This document shows positions 8,798 to 18,640 of a stretch of 64,000 bases of DNA, one piece after another (positions within the stretch are counted from its first letter, which is position 1; each line of letters starts with the position of its first letter). The DNA is taken from positions 815,001-879,000 of the forward strand of contig NZ_CP047652.1 of NCBI RefSeq assembly GCF_009906835.1, read 5' to 3'. This DNA comes from Aristophania vespae (GTDB taxonomy: Bacteria; Pseudomonadota; Alphaproteobacteria; Acetobacterales; Acetobacteraceae). The notes below the pieces were generated by a model. The model was not told the DNA's origin. It saw nothing but the letters and a program-made list of their open reading frames with translations, and made no database searches. The translations under genes and the position numbers were made by a program.

Positions 8798-10132
8798 ATG
8801 GTCCCTCGTTATTCTCGTCCTCAGATGACAGCGATTTGGTCGAATGTTAACCGTTATCGCATCTGGTTCAAGATTGAGGCTTTAGCCTGCGAAGCAATGG
8901 CTGAAAAAGGCGATATTCCTTTGGAAGCAGCTAAAATTATCAGAGAAAAAGGCGATAAGGCTATGGCCGCTTTTTCTGATAAGGATGTTGCTCGCATTGA
9001 TGAAATTGAGGCCGAGACTCGCCATGACGTTATAGCATTTTTAACATGGTTGGCAGAAAAAATTGGCCCTGAGAGCCGTTTTGTTCATCTAGGCATGACC
9101 TCATCAGATGTGCTCGATACCTGCCTAGCAGTGCAGCTTACGCAAGCAGCAGACCTTTTATTAAAAGATCTTGATTCTGTTTTGGCGGCTTTAAAAAAGC
9201 GTGCGATAGAGCATAAGCAAACTGTTACAATAGGCCGTAGCCACGCTATCCACGCTGAACCAACCAGCTTTGGTCTGAAACTGGCAGGTCATTATGCTGA
9301 ATTTAAACGCAATCGTAAAAGGCTTTTAGCCGCACGTGAAGAAATTGCTATTTGTGCTATTTCCGGTGCTGTGGGGACATATGCTCATATTGATCCATCA
9401 ATTGAGGCTTATGTCGCAAAAAATCTTGGCCTTAAAGTAGAAGACGTATCAACACAGGTTATACCGCGCGATCGCCATGCAGCTTTTTTCTGCACATTGG
9501 GTGTAATTGCGAGTGGTATTGAGCGTCTCGCTACTGAAGTGCGCCATTTACAGCGTTCTGAAGTTAGAGAAGCAGAAGAGTTTTTCCATGCTGGCCAAAA
9601 AGGCAGCTCGGCCATGCCTCATAAGCGTAATCCAGTCCTGTCAGAAAATCTGACCGGTCTTGCCCGCCTTGTTCGGTCATATGTTGTGCCGGCTCTTGAA
9701 AATGTCACTCTTTGGCATGAACGTGATATCAGCCATTCTTCAGTAGAAAGAAATATTTGCCCTGATGGCACGATTGTTTTAGACTTTGCGTTAATGCGTC
9801 TTTCATCAATGATGGAAAAACTTGTTATCTATCCTGATCAGATGAACGCCAACCTTGAAAGTCTGGGTGGTGTTGTGCATTCTGGCGAAGTGCTTCTGGC
9901 GCTGGCACGCGCAGGTTATACGCGTGAAGAAGCTTATAGTGTGGTTCAAAGAGCAGCTATGGCAACCTGGACAAAACTTAATACACCAGAGGGTAAAAGC
10001 TTTAGAGAAAATCTGGAATCTGACCCTGCCGTTTCAGGACGTTTGGATAAAGAAGTCATTGAAGATGCCCTTGATCCAGCACGTCACCTCAAAGCTCTTG
10101 ATATGATTTTTGAGCGTGTATTCGCTGATTAA
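8798..10132 (+). CDS. purB: Adenylosuccinate lyase
   Basis: 444-residue fumarase/aspartase-superfamily lyase that acts twice in purine synthesis, converting SAICAR to AICAR and adenylosuccinate to AMP, with release of fumarate. Landmarks are TSSDVLDT (101-108), the catalytic-histidine region GRSHAIHAEP (146-155), and the superfamily signature GSSAMPHKRNP (269-279). Length is usual for the short bacterial form. The ATG at 8798 has GGAG about nine bases upstream. It is the first gene of a plus-strand purine gene group, separated from purC by about 100 bases that include a hairpin. Confidence 0.97.
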   Translation: MVPRYSRPQMTAIWSNVNRYRIWFKIEALACEAMAEKGDIPLEAAKIIREKGDKAMAAFSDKDVARIDEIEAETRHDVIAFLTWLAEKIGPESRFVHLGMTSSDVLDTCLAVQLTQAADLLLKDLDSVLAALKKRAIEHKQTVTIGRSHAIHAEPTSFGLKLAGHYAEFKRNRKRLLAAREEIAICAISGAVGTYAHIDPSIEAYVAKNLGLKVEDVSTQVIPRDRHAAFFCTLGVIASGIERLATEVRHLQRSEVREAEEFFHAGQKGSSAMPHKRNPVLSENLTGLARLVRSYVVPALENVTLWHERDISHSSVERNICPDGTIVLDFALMRLSSMMEKLVIYPDQMNANLESLGGVVHSGEVLLALARAGYTREEAYSVVQRAAMATWTKLNTPEGKSFRENLESDPAVSGRLDKEVIEDALDPARHLKALDMIFERVFAD

Positions 10133-10139
10133 ACTTTTT

Positions 10140-10175
10140 AAGGGAGGTAGGAACATGATAACCCTCCCTTTCTTC
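10140..10175 (+). terminator. Hairpin between purB and purC, possible weak terminator
   Basis: AAGGGAGG (10140-10147) pairs with CCTCCCTT (10163-10170) around a 15-base loop. It is followed by a short T-rich stretch (TCTTCC). This could attenuate or end purB transcription before purC. The T tract is poor, so the terminator call is tentative. Confidence 0.45.
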
Positions 10176-10234
10176 CACCTCTCTATGCTAAGAGAGACAA
10201 TTAATAGTCATTTCTCGAACAAGGATTAGATTTC

Positions 10235-10999
10235 ATGGCCCGTGGTCGGCAAATCTATGAAGGTAAAGCTAAAATACTTTACGAAGGACCAGAAGCAGGT
10301 ACCATCATCCAATATTTTAAGGATGATGCCACTGCTGGGAATGGGGCCAAAAGTGGGATTATTACAGGGAAGGGTGTCCTAAATAATCGCATTAGTGAAT
10401 ATTTAATGCTCCGTCTTAAGGAGATTAATATTCCTACCCACTTCATCCGTCGCCTCAATATGCGTGAACAGCTTGTTCGAGAAGTGGAGATTATTCCGCT
10501 TGAAGTTGTTGTTCGTAATGTTGTAGCGGGGTCTCTGGCAAAACGTTTTGGACTAGATGAGGGAGCTCGTTTACCCCGCGCTCTTATTGAGTTCTACTAT
10601 AAAAATGACGCACTTAATGATCCGCTAGTTTCAGACGAGCATATTATTACGTTTAATTGGGCCTACCCCCATGACCTAGATGAAATTAGTGCCCTTAGTC
10701 TAAGAGTGAACGATTTTCTTACAGGGCTTTTTGCCGGTATTGGCATTACGCTCGTTGATTTTAAATTAGAATTTGGTCGTTACTGGGAAGGCGACGAAAT
10801 GCGCATCGTCCTTGCCGATGAGATTTCACCTGATAATTGCCGCTTGTGGGATTCTCGCACTAACGAAAAATTAGACAAAGATCGCTTCCGGCGCGATATG
10901 GGCAAGGTTGAAGAGGCTTATCAGGAAGTTGCGCGTAGGCTTGGCATTTTGCCAGAGTCTGGAAATGGGGAAAATATGACCTCGGAGGGAATGCTGTGA
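10235..10999 (+). CDS. purC: SAICAR synthase
   Basis: 254-residue phosphoribosylaminoimidazole-succinocarboxamide synthase, which joins aspartate to CAIR using ATP. The N-terminus [17 protein letters not shown] holds the ATP-binding glycine/lysine motif. [17 protein letters not shown] and [10 protein letters not shown] are family signatures, and [12 protein letters not shown] is the nucleotide/metal-binding region. Length is typical. The stop overlaps the purS start by four bases, indicating translational coupling. Between purC and purL the genes are packed with 4-base overlaps, so they form one operon. Confidence 0.97.
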   Translation: MARGRQIYEGKAKILYEGPEAGTIIQYFKDDATAGNGAKSGIITGKGVLNNRISEYLMLRLKEINIPTHFIRRLNMREQLVREVEIIPLEVVVRNVVAGSLAKRFGLDEGARLPRALIEFYYKNDALNDPLVSDEHIITFNWAYPHDLDEISALSLRVNDFLTGLFAGIGITLVDFKLEFGRYWEGDEMRIVLADEISPDNCRLWDSRTNEKLDKDRFRRDMGKVEEAYQEVARRLGILPESGNGENMTSEGML

Positions 11000-11238
11000 A
11001 AGTTCGCGTTTTTGTTTCATTAAAAGAAGGCGTTTTAGACCCTCAAGGAAAAGCTGTCGGACATGCTCTTGAAGCGCTGCATTTCAAGGGTGTCAAAGAC
11101 GTTCGTATTAGTCGCGTTGTCGACCTTGAGTTAGATACTTCTTCAGTAGAGGAAGCAAAGAAAGAGGGTGAGGCCATGGCCCATGCTTTGCTTGCCAATG
11201 AGGTGATTGAAGATTTTAATGTAGAGGTGCTTTCATGA
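10996..11238 (+). CDS. purS: FGAM synthase subunit PurS
   Basis: 80-residue small subunit of the three-part phosphoribosylformylglycinamidine synthase (PurS, PurQ, PurL). It begins [20 protein letters not shown] and contains [15 protein letters not shown], both typical. Dimers of PurS bridge the amidotransferase and synthetase subunits. The gene overlaps purC (ATGCTGTGA context) and the following secreted-protein gene by four bases. This unusual neighbour separates purS from purQ. Confidence 0.95.
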   Translation: MKVRVFVSLKEGVLDPQGKAVGHALEALHFKGVKDVRISRVVDLELDTSSVEEAKKEGEAMAHALLANEVIEDFNVEVLS

Positions 11239-11660
11239 GAGTGTTGACATCTGCTTTATTCGCTGGGGCTCTGGCGGTGTGCTCTTTTTCTGCTTTGCCA
11301 GATTCAGCCCATGCTCAGCGCGTTTCCAAACTGACTGGTAAGGCTCTGGGGCAAATGTGCACCAGTAAAAATGGCCAAAAATTATGTAACGCTTATCTGA
11401 CAGGCATATTAGATAGCGAGGTTTGGTCACGTGACTACGCTGTTTTCAATAAAGATGCGGCACCAGTTGCTTTTTGTGTAGCTCCTCAGAAAACAATGTC
11501 TCAAATACGCGATACAGTCGTTTCATGGTTGAAAGGGAATAATGACGCTCTTTCTCAACCAGCAGGCAAGGCTGTTTATCGTGCTTTACACGAAACTTAT
11601 CCTTGCGGCGCAAAGGTGAAAACAAACACACCTTCTGCAAAAGGGGAGATGTCTAAATGA
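11235..11660 (+). CDS. Secreted Rap1a/Tai-like small protein inside the purine operon
   Basis: 141 residues with a clear signal peptide ([20 protein letters not shown], cleavage near SAHA-QR). The mature part carries four cysteines in the spacing of the Rap1a/Tai immunity-like family: [21 protein letters not shown], then AFCVAPQ, then HETYPCG near the end. Family members are periplasmic disulfide-bonded proteins, some of which neutralise type VI amidase effectors; many have no known function. It overlaps purS by four bases and purQ by four bases, so it is a genuine operon member rather than a stray insertion. Why a periplasmic protein is co-expressed with purine enzymes is unknown. No effector gene is visible nearby. 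Confidence 0.8.
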   Translation: MRVLTSALFAGALAVCSFSALPDSAHAQRVSKLTGKALGQMCTSKNGQKLCNAYLTGILDSEVWSRDYAVFNKDAAPVAFCVAPQKTMSQIRDTVVSWLKGNNDALSQPAGKAVYRALHETYPCGAKVKTNTPSAKGEMSK

Positions 11661-12358
11661 AAGCAGGTATTGTCGTCTTTCCCGGCACGAACCGGGAGCG
11701 CGACATGGTCCATGCCCTGACAAGTGCGTCGGGCCAGGCACCTCAGATGTTATGGCATCAGCAAGACACGATCGAAGGGCTTGACCTGGTTGTGCTTCCT
11801 GGTGGCTTTAGCTATGGAGATTACCTCCGTAGTGGGGCAATGGCAGCGCATTCTCCCATTATGAAAGCTGTTCGCTCTTTTGCAGAAAAGGGCGGTTATG
11901 TACTCGGCGTATGTAATGGTTTTCAAATTTTGACAGAAGCCCAGCTTTTGCCTGGGGCATTGCTGCGTAATGCGGGCATGCGCTTTCTTTCTCAGGATTG
12001 TCATTTAAAAGTTGAAACAAATGACAGTGCTTTTACACGCAATTGGGCAAAAGGGGATGTGTTTAGAACTCCTATGGCTCATGGCGATGGTAATTACACT
12101 GCATCATCTGAAACAATCAAACAATTAGAAGACGAAGATAGAATAGCTTTCCGTTATTGTTCTTCCGCAGGTGATGTTGACCCTAATAATCCTTCGGTCA
12201 ATCTGAATGGAAGTGCACAGGCTATTGCAGGTATTTTGAGCAAAAATAGACGCGTTTGTGGTCTTATGCCTCATCCAGAAAACTTAACTGATCCTCTAAC
12301 AGGTGGCACGGATGGTTTGCCTCTCTTTAAAGGGCTTATGGAGACGCTGAGCGTATGA
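11657..12358 (+). CDS. purQ: FGAM synthase glutaminase subunit PurQ
   Basis: 233-residue class I glutamine amidotransferase that supplies ammonia to PurL. The start [15 protein letters not shown] is typical. The catalytic cysteine is C86 in [13 protein letters not shown], and the catalytic His-Glu pair is in LMPHPENL near the C-terminus. It overlaps the upstream Rap1a-like gene and the downstream purL by four bases each. Confidence 0.97.
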   Translation: MKAGIVVFPGTNRERDMVHALTSASGQAPQMLWHQQDTIEGLDLVVLPGGFSYGDYLRSGAMAAHSPIMKAVRSFAEKGGYVLGVCNGFQILTEAQLLPGALLRNAGMRFLSQDCHLKVETNDSAFTRNWAKGDVFRTPMAHGDGNYTASSETIKQLEDEDRIAFRYCSSAGDVDPNNPSVNLNGSAQAIAGILSKNRRVCGLMPHPENLTDPLTGGTDGLPLFKGLMETLSV

Positions 12359-14559
12359 GCGTAACTGTGGATGTTAATCTTGCTCAGTCTTTTGGATTGA
12401 CCAATGATGAATATGAAAAAGTTCTTTCCATCATGGACCGCACACCAACTCTGACAGAGTTAGGTATTTTTTCGGTAATGTGGTCAGAGCATTGCTCTTA
12501 TAAATCTTCACGCCTTCATCTAAAAACGCTTCCTACAAAAGCGCCATGGGTCATTCATGGTCCAGGTGAAAATGCAGGTGTGGTTGATATTGGCGACGGG
12601 CTTGCCGCTGTTTTTAAAATGGAAAGCCATAACCACCCCTCTTTTATTGAACCCTATCAAGGGGCTGCAACTGGTGTGGGTGGTATTTTACGCGACGTTT
12701 TTACAATGGGTGCCCGCCCTGTTGCTAACCTAAATGCTTTACGCTTTGGTGATCCCAAACATGCCGATACACGCCGCGTTGTTGACGGTGTTGTCAGAGG
12801 TATTGGCGGTTACGGAAATTGCGTTGGTGTGCCTACAGTAGGTGGGGAGGTTAATTTCCACTCTGCTTATAATGGTAACCCTCTTGTTAATGCCATGACA
12901 GTCGGTATTGCTGCGCAAGATCGTATCTTCCTTTCTGCTGCTGCTGGTGTGGGTAATCCTGTCGTTTATGTCGGATCGAAAACGGGTAGAGACGGAATTC
13001 ATGGGGCAACCATGTCTTCGGCAGAATTTGACGAAGAATCCAGCTCTAAACGTCCGACAGTTCAGGTAGGCGATCCTTTTACAGAAAAATTGCTTATTGA
13101 AGCCTGCCTTGAATTGATGGCTACCGATGCTGTGGTTGCCATTCAGGATATGGGGGCAGCAGGACTTACGTCGTCAGCTGTAGAAATGGCCAGCAAGGGT
13201 AGTGTCGGTATCGAGCTGGATCTTGATCACGTGCCTCAGCGTGAAACGAATATGACAGCCTATGAGATGATGCTGTCAGAAAGCCAGGAGCGTATGCTCA
13301 TGGTCCTTCGTCCTGACCGAACAGAAGAAGCTCGCCGCATTTTTGAGAAGTGGGAACTCGATTTTGCCGTTATAGGTCATTTAACGGATACTGGTCGCAT
13401 AACTGTGCGTCACCTCGATAAAATTGAGGCTGACATTCCTTTGGGCCCTCTGGCTGATGAAGCACCTATTTATGATAGGCCCACTCAGCGCCAAACCCCA
13501 CCTGAAAAACTTGATGTTCCAGAGTCTTCTGTTACTCTCGAAGAAGCACTGAAAACATTAATCGGTTCGCCTGATCTTGCATCTCGTGCATGGATTTGGA
13601 ACCAATATGACAGCACTGTTGGTGGTCAAACGATCAAACGCCCAGGTGGAGCTGATGCAGCCATTGTGCGTGTAGAGGGCACAAATAAGGCACTGGCGCT
13701 GACTACCGACTGTACACCGCGCTACGGCCAGGCCAATGCCTATAATGGTGGTGCACAGGCTGTTATCGAAGCTTGGCGCAACATTACGGCAACTGGTGCT
13801 ACACCTTTAGCCGTGACCGATAATCTTAATTTTGGTAGCCCGGAAAACCCTGCCATTATGGCTCAGTTTGTTGATGCCATAAAAGGTATGGGAGAGGCTT
13901 GCCGAGCATTAGATTTTCCTGTGGTTAGCGGAAATGTGTCTCTATATAACGAAACACGCTCCGAAAATGGACGGGCGCTGGCCATTCAACCCACACCTGC
14001 TATAGGTGGTCTGGGTGTTTTAGAAGATGTTACAAAAGCCATTGGACTAGCCTTTCCTGAACAGGGCGAGTTGTTTTTGGTTGGCGACACTGAAGGTGAG
14101 CTGGGTCAGTCTCTTTGGTTGCGTGAAGTTTGTGGCCGTGAAGAGGGAGCGCCTCCCACAATTGACCTAAAAGCAGAAAAACGTAACGGCGATTTTGTTC
14201 GTGAACAAATTTTGCAAGGAACTGTCAAAGCCTGCCATGACGTCTCGGATGGTGGCCTCCTTGTAGCTCTTACAGAAATGGCTCTTGCGAGTGGGCATGG
14301 TTGTGCGCTAACTGAAACGCCTAATAATGTTGCTTCACATGCTTTTTGGTTTGGTGAAGACCAAGCGCGCTATGTTGTTGTAGTCAATGAAGGGGAAGCC
14401 TTTATTAAAACAGCACAAAAAGCCAATGTTCCCGTAAGGCATTTAGGCAAAATCGAAGGTGATCATATTTCGGTCGCTTCGGAATTTTCTCTAAATATTG
14501 AGACCTTACGTAACCTCAATGAATCCTTTCTTCCTAGCTTAATGGGAGAGACGCTATAA
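12355..14559 (+). CDS. purL: FGAM synthase large subunit PurL (small type)
   Basis: 734-residue ATP-dependent phosphoribosylformylglycinamidine synthase of the short type that needs separate PurS and PurQ, both present just upstream. Recognisable pieces are [12 protein letters not shown] near the N-terminus, [20 protein letters not shown], the metal/ATP-binding region [25 protein letters not shown], and a second half-repeat with [14 protein letters not shown] and [13 protein letters not shown]. It overlaps purQ by four bases and its TAA overlaps the bolA start (TAATG). Confidence 0.97.
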   Translation: MSVTVDVNLAQSFGLTNDEYEKVLSIMDRTPTLTELGIFSVMWSEHCSYKSSRLHLKTLPTKAPWVIHGPGENAGVVDIGDGLAAVFKMESHNHPSFIEPYQGAATGVGGILRDVFTMGARPVANLNALRFGDPKHADTRRVVDGVVRGIGGYGNCVGVPTVGGEVNFHSAYNGNPLVNAMTVGIAAQDRIFLSAAAGVGNPVVYVGSKTGRDGIHGATMSSAEFDEESSSKRPTVQVGDPFTEKLLIEACLELMATDAVVAIQDMGAAGLTSSAVEMASKGSVGIELDLDHVPQRETNMTAYEMMLSESQERMLMVLRPDRTEEARRIFEKWELDFAVIGHLTDTGRITVRHLDKIEADIPLGPLADEAPIYDRPTQRQTPPEKLDVPESSVTLEEALKTLIGSPDLASRAWIWNQYDSTVGGQTIKRPGGADAAIVRVEGTNKALALTTDCTPRYGQANAYNGGAQAVIEAWRNITATGATPLAVTDNLNFGSPENPAIMAQFVDAIKGMGEACRALDFPVVSGNVSLYNETRSENGRALAIQPTPAIGGLGVLEDVTKAIGLAFPEQGELFLVGDTEGELGQSLWLREVCGREEGAPPTIDLKAEKRNGDFVREQILQGTVKACHDVSDGGLLVALTEMALASGHGCALTETPNNVASHAFWFGEDQARYVVVVNEGEAFIKTAQKANVPVRHLGKIEGDHISVASEFSLNIETLRNLNESFLPSLMGETL

Positions 14560-14788
14560 TGCCGATGTCCGCAGAAGAGATTAAGGATATTATTCGTTCA
14601 GCTCTGCCAGACGCCCAAATAGAAATCCAGGATCTGGCTGGAGATGGGGATCATTATGCATGCCAAGTCATTAGTGAGTCTTTTCGGGGCTCACAATGGT
14701 GAAACAGCATAAGCTGGTCTATGATGCGTTTGGTGGCCGCATGGGTACAGAACTACATGCCTTGTCAGTAAAAACGAAAGTTCCGTAG
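14559..14788 (+). pseudogene. bolA: BolA-family gene broken by a one-base frameshift
   Basis: The reading frame begins at the ATG overlapping the purL stop and encodes a normal BolA N-terminus (EEIKDIIRSALPDAQIEI...). It meets TGA soon after ESFRGSQW. A shift of one base restores the rest of the protein (VKQHKLVYDAFGGRMGTE, then LHALSVKTKVP and a stop at 14786-14788). One base appears to be missing next to the GGGG run at 14686-14689, where FRGLTMVKQH would be expected. The total of 230 bases is one short of 77 codons. BolA proteins partner with the monothiol glutaredoxin encoded just downstream in Fe-S cluster handling, so loss would be notable. A sequencing error is an equally good explanation. 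Confidence 0.8.
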
Positions 14789-14899
14789 CCACTAAATAGT
14801 GTTGTGGTCTAAGGACTTGACGTTTTGCCTCAGTCACCCAATCTTTTGGCCATCATTGATACCGTGTCTCTAATGAGAGATGCATAAGGATAAAGTTAA

Positions 14900-15235
14900 A
14901 TGCCCGATACAGTTTTTCAAAACATTCAAAACATGGTCGATTCAAACGACATCATGCTTTTTATGAAAGGAGATAAGCTGTTTCCTCAATGCGGTTTTTC
15001 GGCACGCGTTGTGCAAATCCTAAACCATATTGGTGCTCCTTTTGAGACATGTAATGTTTTAGACGATCCTGCAATTCGTCAGGGAATCAAGGATTTTTCG
15101 CAATGGCCGACTGTGCCCCAGCTTTTTGTTAAAGGTGAGTTCATAGGAGGATGCGATATCGTGACTGATATGTACCAGAATGGTGAACTCGAAACTTTAT
15201 TGATTGAAAAAGAAATTTTAAAAACAAATCAGTAA
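14900..15235 (+). CDS. grxD: Monothiol glutaredoxin (Grx4 type)
   Basis: 111-residue CGFS-type glutaredoxin, a [2Fe-2S] carrier in cluster delivery and iron sensing. The active-site CGFS is at 31-34 (FPQCGFSARVVQIL). The glutathione-binding features WPTVPQLFVKGEFIGGCDI are present. It follows bolA, its usual functional partner, by about 110 bases. It is the last gene of the purine-linked group and is followed by a strong terminator. Confidence 0.96.
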   Translation: MPDTVFQNIQNMVDSNDIMLFMKGDKLFPQCGFSARVVQILNHIGAPFETCNVLDDPAIRQGIKDFSQWPTVPQLFVKGEFIGGCDIVTDMYQNGELETLLIEKEILKTNQ

Positions 15236-15255
15236 AGTAACAAAGAATTTTTGAT

Positions 15256-15282
15256 AAAAGCGGTGTCCAGCACCGCTTTTTT
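15256..15282 (+). terminator. Rho-independent terminator after grxD
   Basis: Ten-base stem AAAAGCGGTG (15256-15265) and CACCGCTTTT (15271-15280) with loop TCCAG, ending in a run of six T bases. A typical plus-strand terminator 21 bases beyond the grxD stop. Confidence 0.9.
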
Positions 15283-15404
15283 CGTAGTTAGCTGTTAAGA
15301 TTACAAAAAATTTTAATTTTATTTTCTTTTTTTTGATGTAAATCTTGCTGCTGACGCCAAAAATTTTGTAAATTTTTCAAAATTATTGGCTAGGGAGTCC
15401 TTGA

Positions 15405-15710
15405 ATGTCTCATTCGCGCTTACTAAGAGGGTTTGTACTCGTTGGGATAATGAGCATTGCTCTCTTAGCGGGAACTTCAGCTAAAGCTGCGCGCGAGATT
15501 AACGATTTTGAAGCTAGAAAGCTTACATTTAGTGCTTTGATAGCTCCTCCAGTCCGCCATCACTATAAATCACGCTCAAAATATCATCGTTCACGTCGCT
15601 CTTATGCCCTAGCCAGTCGCAAAAAGAATCGTTCAGTGATCCGTAGAGTAACGTATCGTGGTCGTGTCGTAACGCATCACAAACGCAATAGACATCATCG
15701 TCGTGGCTAA
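15405..15710 (+). CDS. Small secreted, very basic protein
   Basis: 101 residues. A signal peptide (LLRGFVLVGIMSIALLAGTS, cleavage near AKA-AR) precedes a mature part of about 70 residues that is extremely rich in Arg, Lys and His (for example HHYKSRSKYHRSRRSY and a C-terminus of THHKRNRHHRRG). There are no cysteines. I do not recognise a family. Such histidine- and arginine-rich periplasmic peptides may bind metals, nucleic acid or the anionic cell surface, but nothing here decides between these. The gene stands alone behind an AGGGAG ribosome site and faces the minus-strand yraN. Confidence 0.65.
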   Translation: MSHSRLLRGFVLVGIMSIALLAGTSAKAAREINDFEARKLTFSALIAPPVRHHYKSRSKYHRSRRSYALASRKKNRSVIRRVTYRGRVVTHHKRNRHHRRG

Positions 15711-15728
15711 GAAAATATTTTAGAACAG

Positions 15729-16037
15729 TTAAGAAAGTCGTATGGCATCTTTAATGTGTTCTATCTGGCCGGACCAATCCGTAATGATGACGTCAAAACG
15801 GATATTAGGTCTGAGCCATTCTGGTTTTAATTGTATAATATAATCGAAAGCAGCCAGTAAGCGCCGGGCTTGCTTCTTGCTAAGAGCATATGCGCCTTCA
15901 TAAAGACTGCGTCTATGCTTTACTTCAATAGCAAGAAGCCACTCGTCATTGGCAACTAAAAGGTCGATTTCGCCTAAAATTGTACGATACCGGTGGGCCA
16001 AAAGCTTATAACCCAATTTTTCCAGAAATAGAATCAC
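15729..16037 (-). CDS. yraN: YraN/UPF0102 nuclease-fold protein, N-terminus uncertain
   Basis: UPF0102 protein with the PD-(D/E)xK-like core GEIDLLVANDEWLLAIEVKHR (E, D and ExK in register). The only in-frame start on this reading is GTG at 16037 (MILFLEKLGYKLLAHRYR). The frame stays open upstream for residues that also match the family (AIAYKAGLEAEKDV) but offers no start codon there. The nearest ATG (16087-16089) is in another frame and would join if one base of the short AAA/GGGG run at 16076-16082 were removed. Either the protein starts at the GTG and is N-terminally short, or a frameshift hides the true start. It is downstream of hemB on the same strand. The family's function is not settled. 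Confidence 0.8.
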   Translation of the reverse strand: MILFLEKLGYKLLAHRYRTILGEIDLLVANDEWLLAIEVKHRRSLYEGAYALSKKQARRLLAAFDYIIQLKPEWLRPNIRFDVIITDWSGQIEHIKDAIRLS

Positions 16038-16116
16038 GTCCTTTTCCGCTTCGAGGCCAGCTTTATAAGCAATGGCCCCTTTGCGACATTTATATGTTTT
16101 TATGTGAGATAACGGG

Positions 16117-17130
<1,014 letters not shown>

Positions 17131-18603
17131 TTATTCATGAGAGGCTTTGGCAGCAGCTTTTTTAACTAGTCTGCTGTTATTCATGCCATAAAAAAAATAA
17201 ATTACAATTCCGATTAAGAGCCATATGACTAATCTTAGCCATGTTGCACCATCCATCGAAACCATGACAGCACCGCAGCATATGATGCCTAATAGCGGCA
17301 CTGTGAAACTTCCCCCTGGAACACGAAAAAGACGTGGCATTTCAGGGGCACGTATTCTTAGTACCATGACCCCCAAACAAACAATGATAAAGGCGAGTAA
17401 TGTGCCAATAGAAGTCATTTTTCCTAAAATACTGATAGGAAGGCATGCTGCTAAAATACTACTCGTAACCCAGGTAAGAATATGGGAGATTATCGGGGTA
17501 CGGGTAAGAGGGTTTAGCTTTTGAAAGGTGTTGGGAATAAGCCCATCATGTGACATTGATAATGCCACTCGGCTTTGTCCAAGTAAAAGGCCATAGAGCA
17601 CAGAAATATAGCCTAACATGATGCCAATTTTAACTAAAACACCAAACCATGTAATGTGGATTTTGTTCAAAACAGTAGCGACAGGGTTAGGGTCATTAGC
17701 CAGTAAATGATAATCTACAACCCCGACAAGCACAGAAGAGAACACGGCATAGATAATTGCTGTTACAATTAGACTTCCTAAAATACCAATAGGTATGTCT
17801 CTTTGTGGGTTGCGGGCATCTTGAGCGGCTGTCGAAACGATATCAAACCCAATATAGGCAAAAAAGATCATTCCAGCAGCACGCATTACCCCACTAAAAC
17901 CAAATTCACCATAAGTGCCCGTATTAGCAGGAATAAAAGGATGAAAATTACTGCCTTGAATATGAGGTATGCAAATAATGGTTACACTAGCGATTATGAG
18001 CAATTTGATTGCGACAATAAAAGCATTAATGCGGCTGGATTCAGCCACCCCCATCATTAATAAACCAGTGACCAAAAAAAGAATAAAAACGGCTGGAGCG
18101 TTAAACCATGCCTGTACGGTTGATCCATCAGCTAAGGTAACAGGGGAGAAAGTAGATGCTGTAAAACGTGGATCAAGCACTATGCCCCAATCACGCAAAA
18201 GAGAGGCGAAATATCCGGACCAGCTTGAAGCAACAGCAGATGCATTCACTGTATATTCTAAAAACAGATCCCAGCCTATGATCCAGGCGGCCCCTTCGCC
18301 CATCGCAACGTAAGCGTAAGAATAAGCTGATCCTGCAATAGGAATCATGCCCGCAAGCTCAGCATAGCAAAGTCCTGCAAATCCGCAGGATATAGCGGCA
18401 ATAATAAAAGATAATGTTACAGCTGGGCCGGCATGTTGGCCCGCTGCGACACCACTAAGAGAAAATAAGCCCGCACCAATTGTTACCCCTACGCCAAGAG
18501 CAATTAATTGCAATGGACCAAAGACGCGTTTTAATTCTGGGGTAGAGGTCTTTTTTGAGGCTAAAGAATGAAGCGGTTTAGTGCGCCAAAAGGGCTGTTT
18601 CAT
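17131..18603 (-). CDS. APC-family amino-acid permease (copy 1 of 3)
   Basis: 490-residue inner-membrane amino-acid transporter of the APC superfamily, close to the cationic-amino-acid-transporter/YfnA-type group. About 12 to 14 hydrophobic segments. The N-terminal consensus GVGVTIGAGLFSLSGVAAGQ and AGLCYAELAGMIPIAGSAYS line the usual substrate site of unwound helix 1. It is the most divergent of three adjacent paralogs: its loop reads IPIAGSAYSYAY where the other two read SSGG(A/S)AYSY. Genes are spaced by about 40 bases and all read leftwards. Substrate cannot be named from sequence; the differing substrate loops suggest different specificities. Confidence 0.88.
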   Translation of the reverse strand: MKQPFWRTKPLHSLASKKTSTPELKRVFGPLQLIALGVGVTIGAGLFSLSGVAAGQHAGPAVTLSFIIAAISCGFAGLCYAELAGMIPIAGSAYSYAYVAMGEGAAWIIGWDLFLEYTVNASAVASSWSGYFASLLRDWGIVLDPRFTASTFSPVTLADGSTVQAWFNAPAVFILFLVTGLLMMGVAESSRINAFIVAIKLLIIASVTIICIPHIQGSNFHPFIPANTGTYGEFGFSGVMRAAGMIFFAYIGFDIVSTAAQDARNPQRDIPIGILGSLIVTAIIYAVFSSVLVGVVDYHLLANDPNPVATVLNKIHITWFGVLVKIGIMLGYISVLYGLLLGQSRVALSMSHDGLIPNTFQKLNPLTRTPIISHILTWVTSSILAACLPISILGKMTSIGTLLAFIIVCLGVMVLRIRAPEMPRLFRVPGGSFTVPLLGIICCGAVMVSMDGATWLRLVIWLLIGIVIYFFYGMNNSRLVKKAAAKASHE

Positions 18604-18640
18604 TAATTATGCCTCCTGATATTTTGATATCATAATAAAA

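Noticed and set aside
9409-9615. Minus-strand frames inside purB, purL, glyA and hemB
   Set aside because: They lie inside well-supported genes on the opposite strand and show no family features.
14560-14700. Two separate small genes in place of bolA
   Set aside because: Both pieces align in order to one BolA protein and meet at a point where a single base restores the frame.
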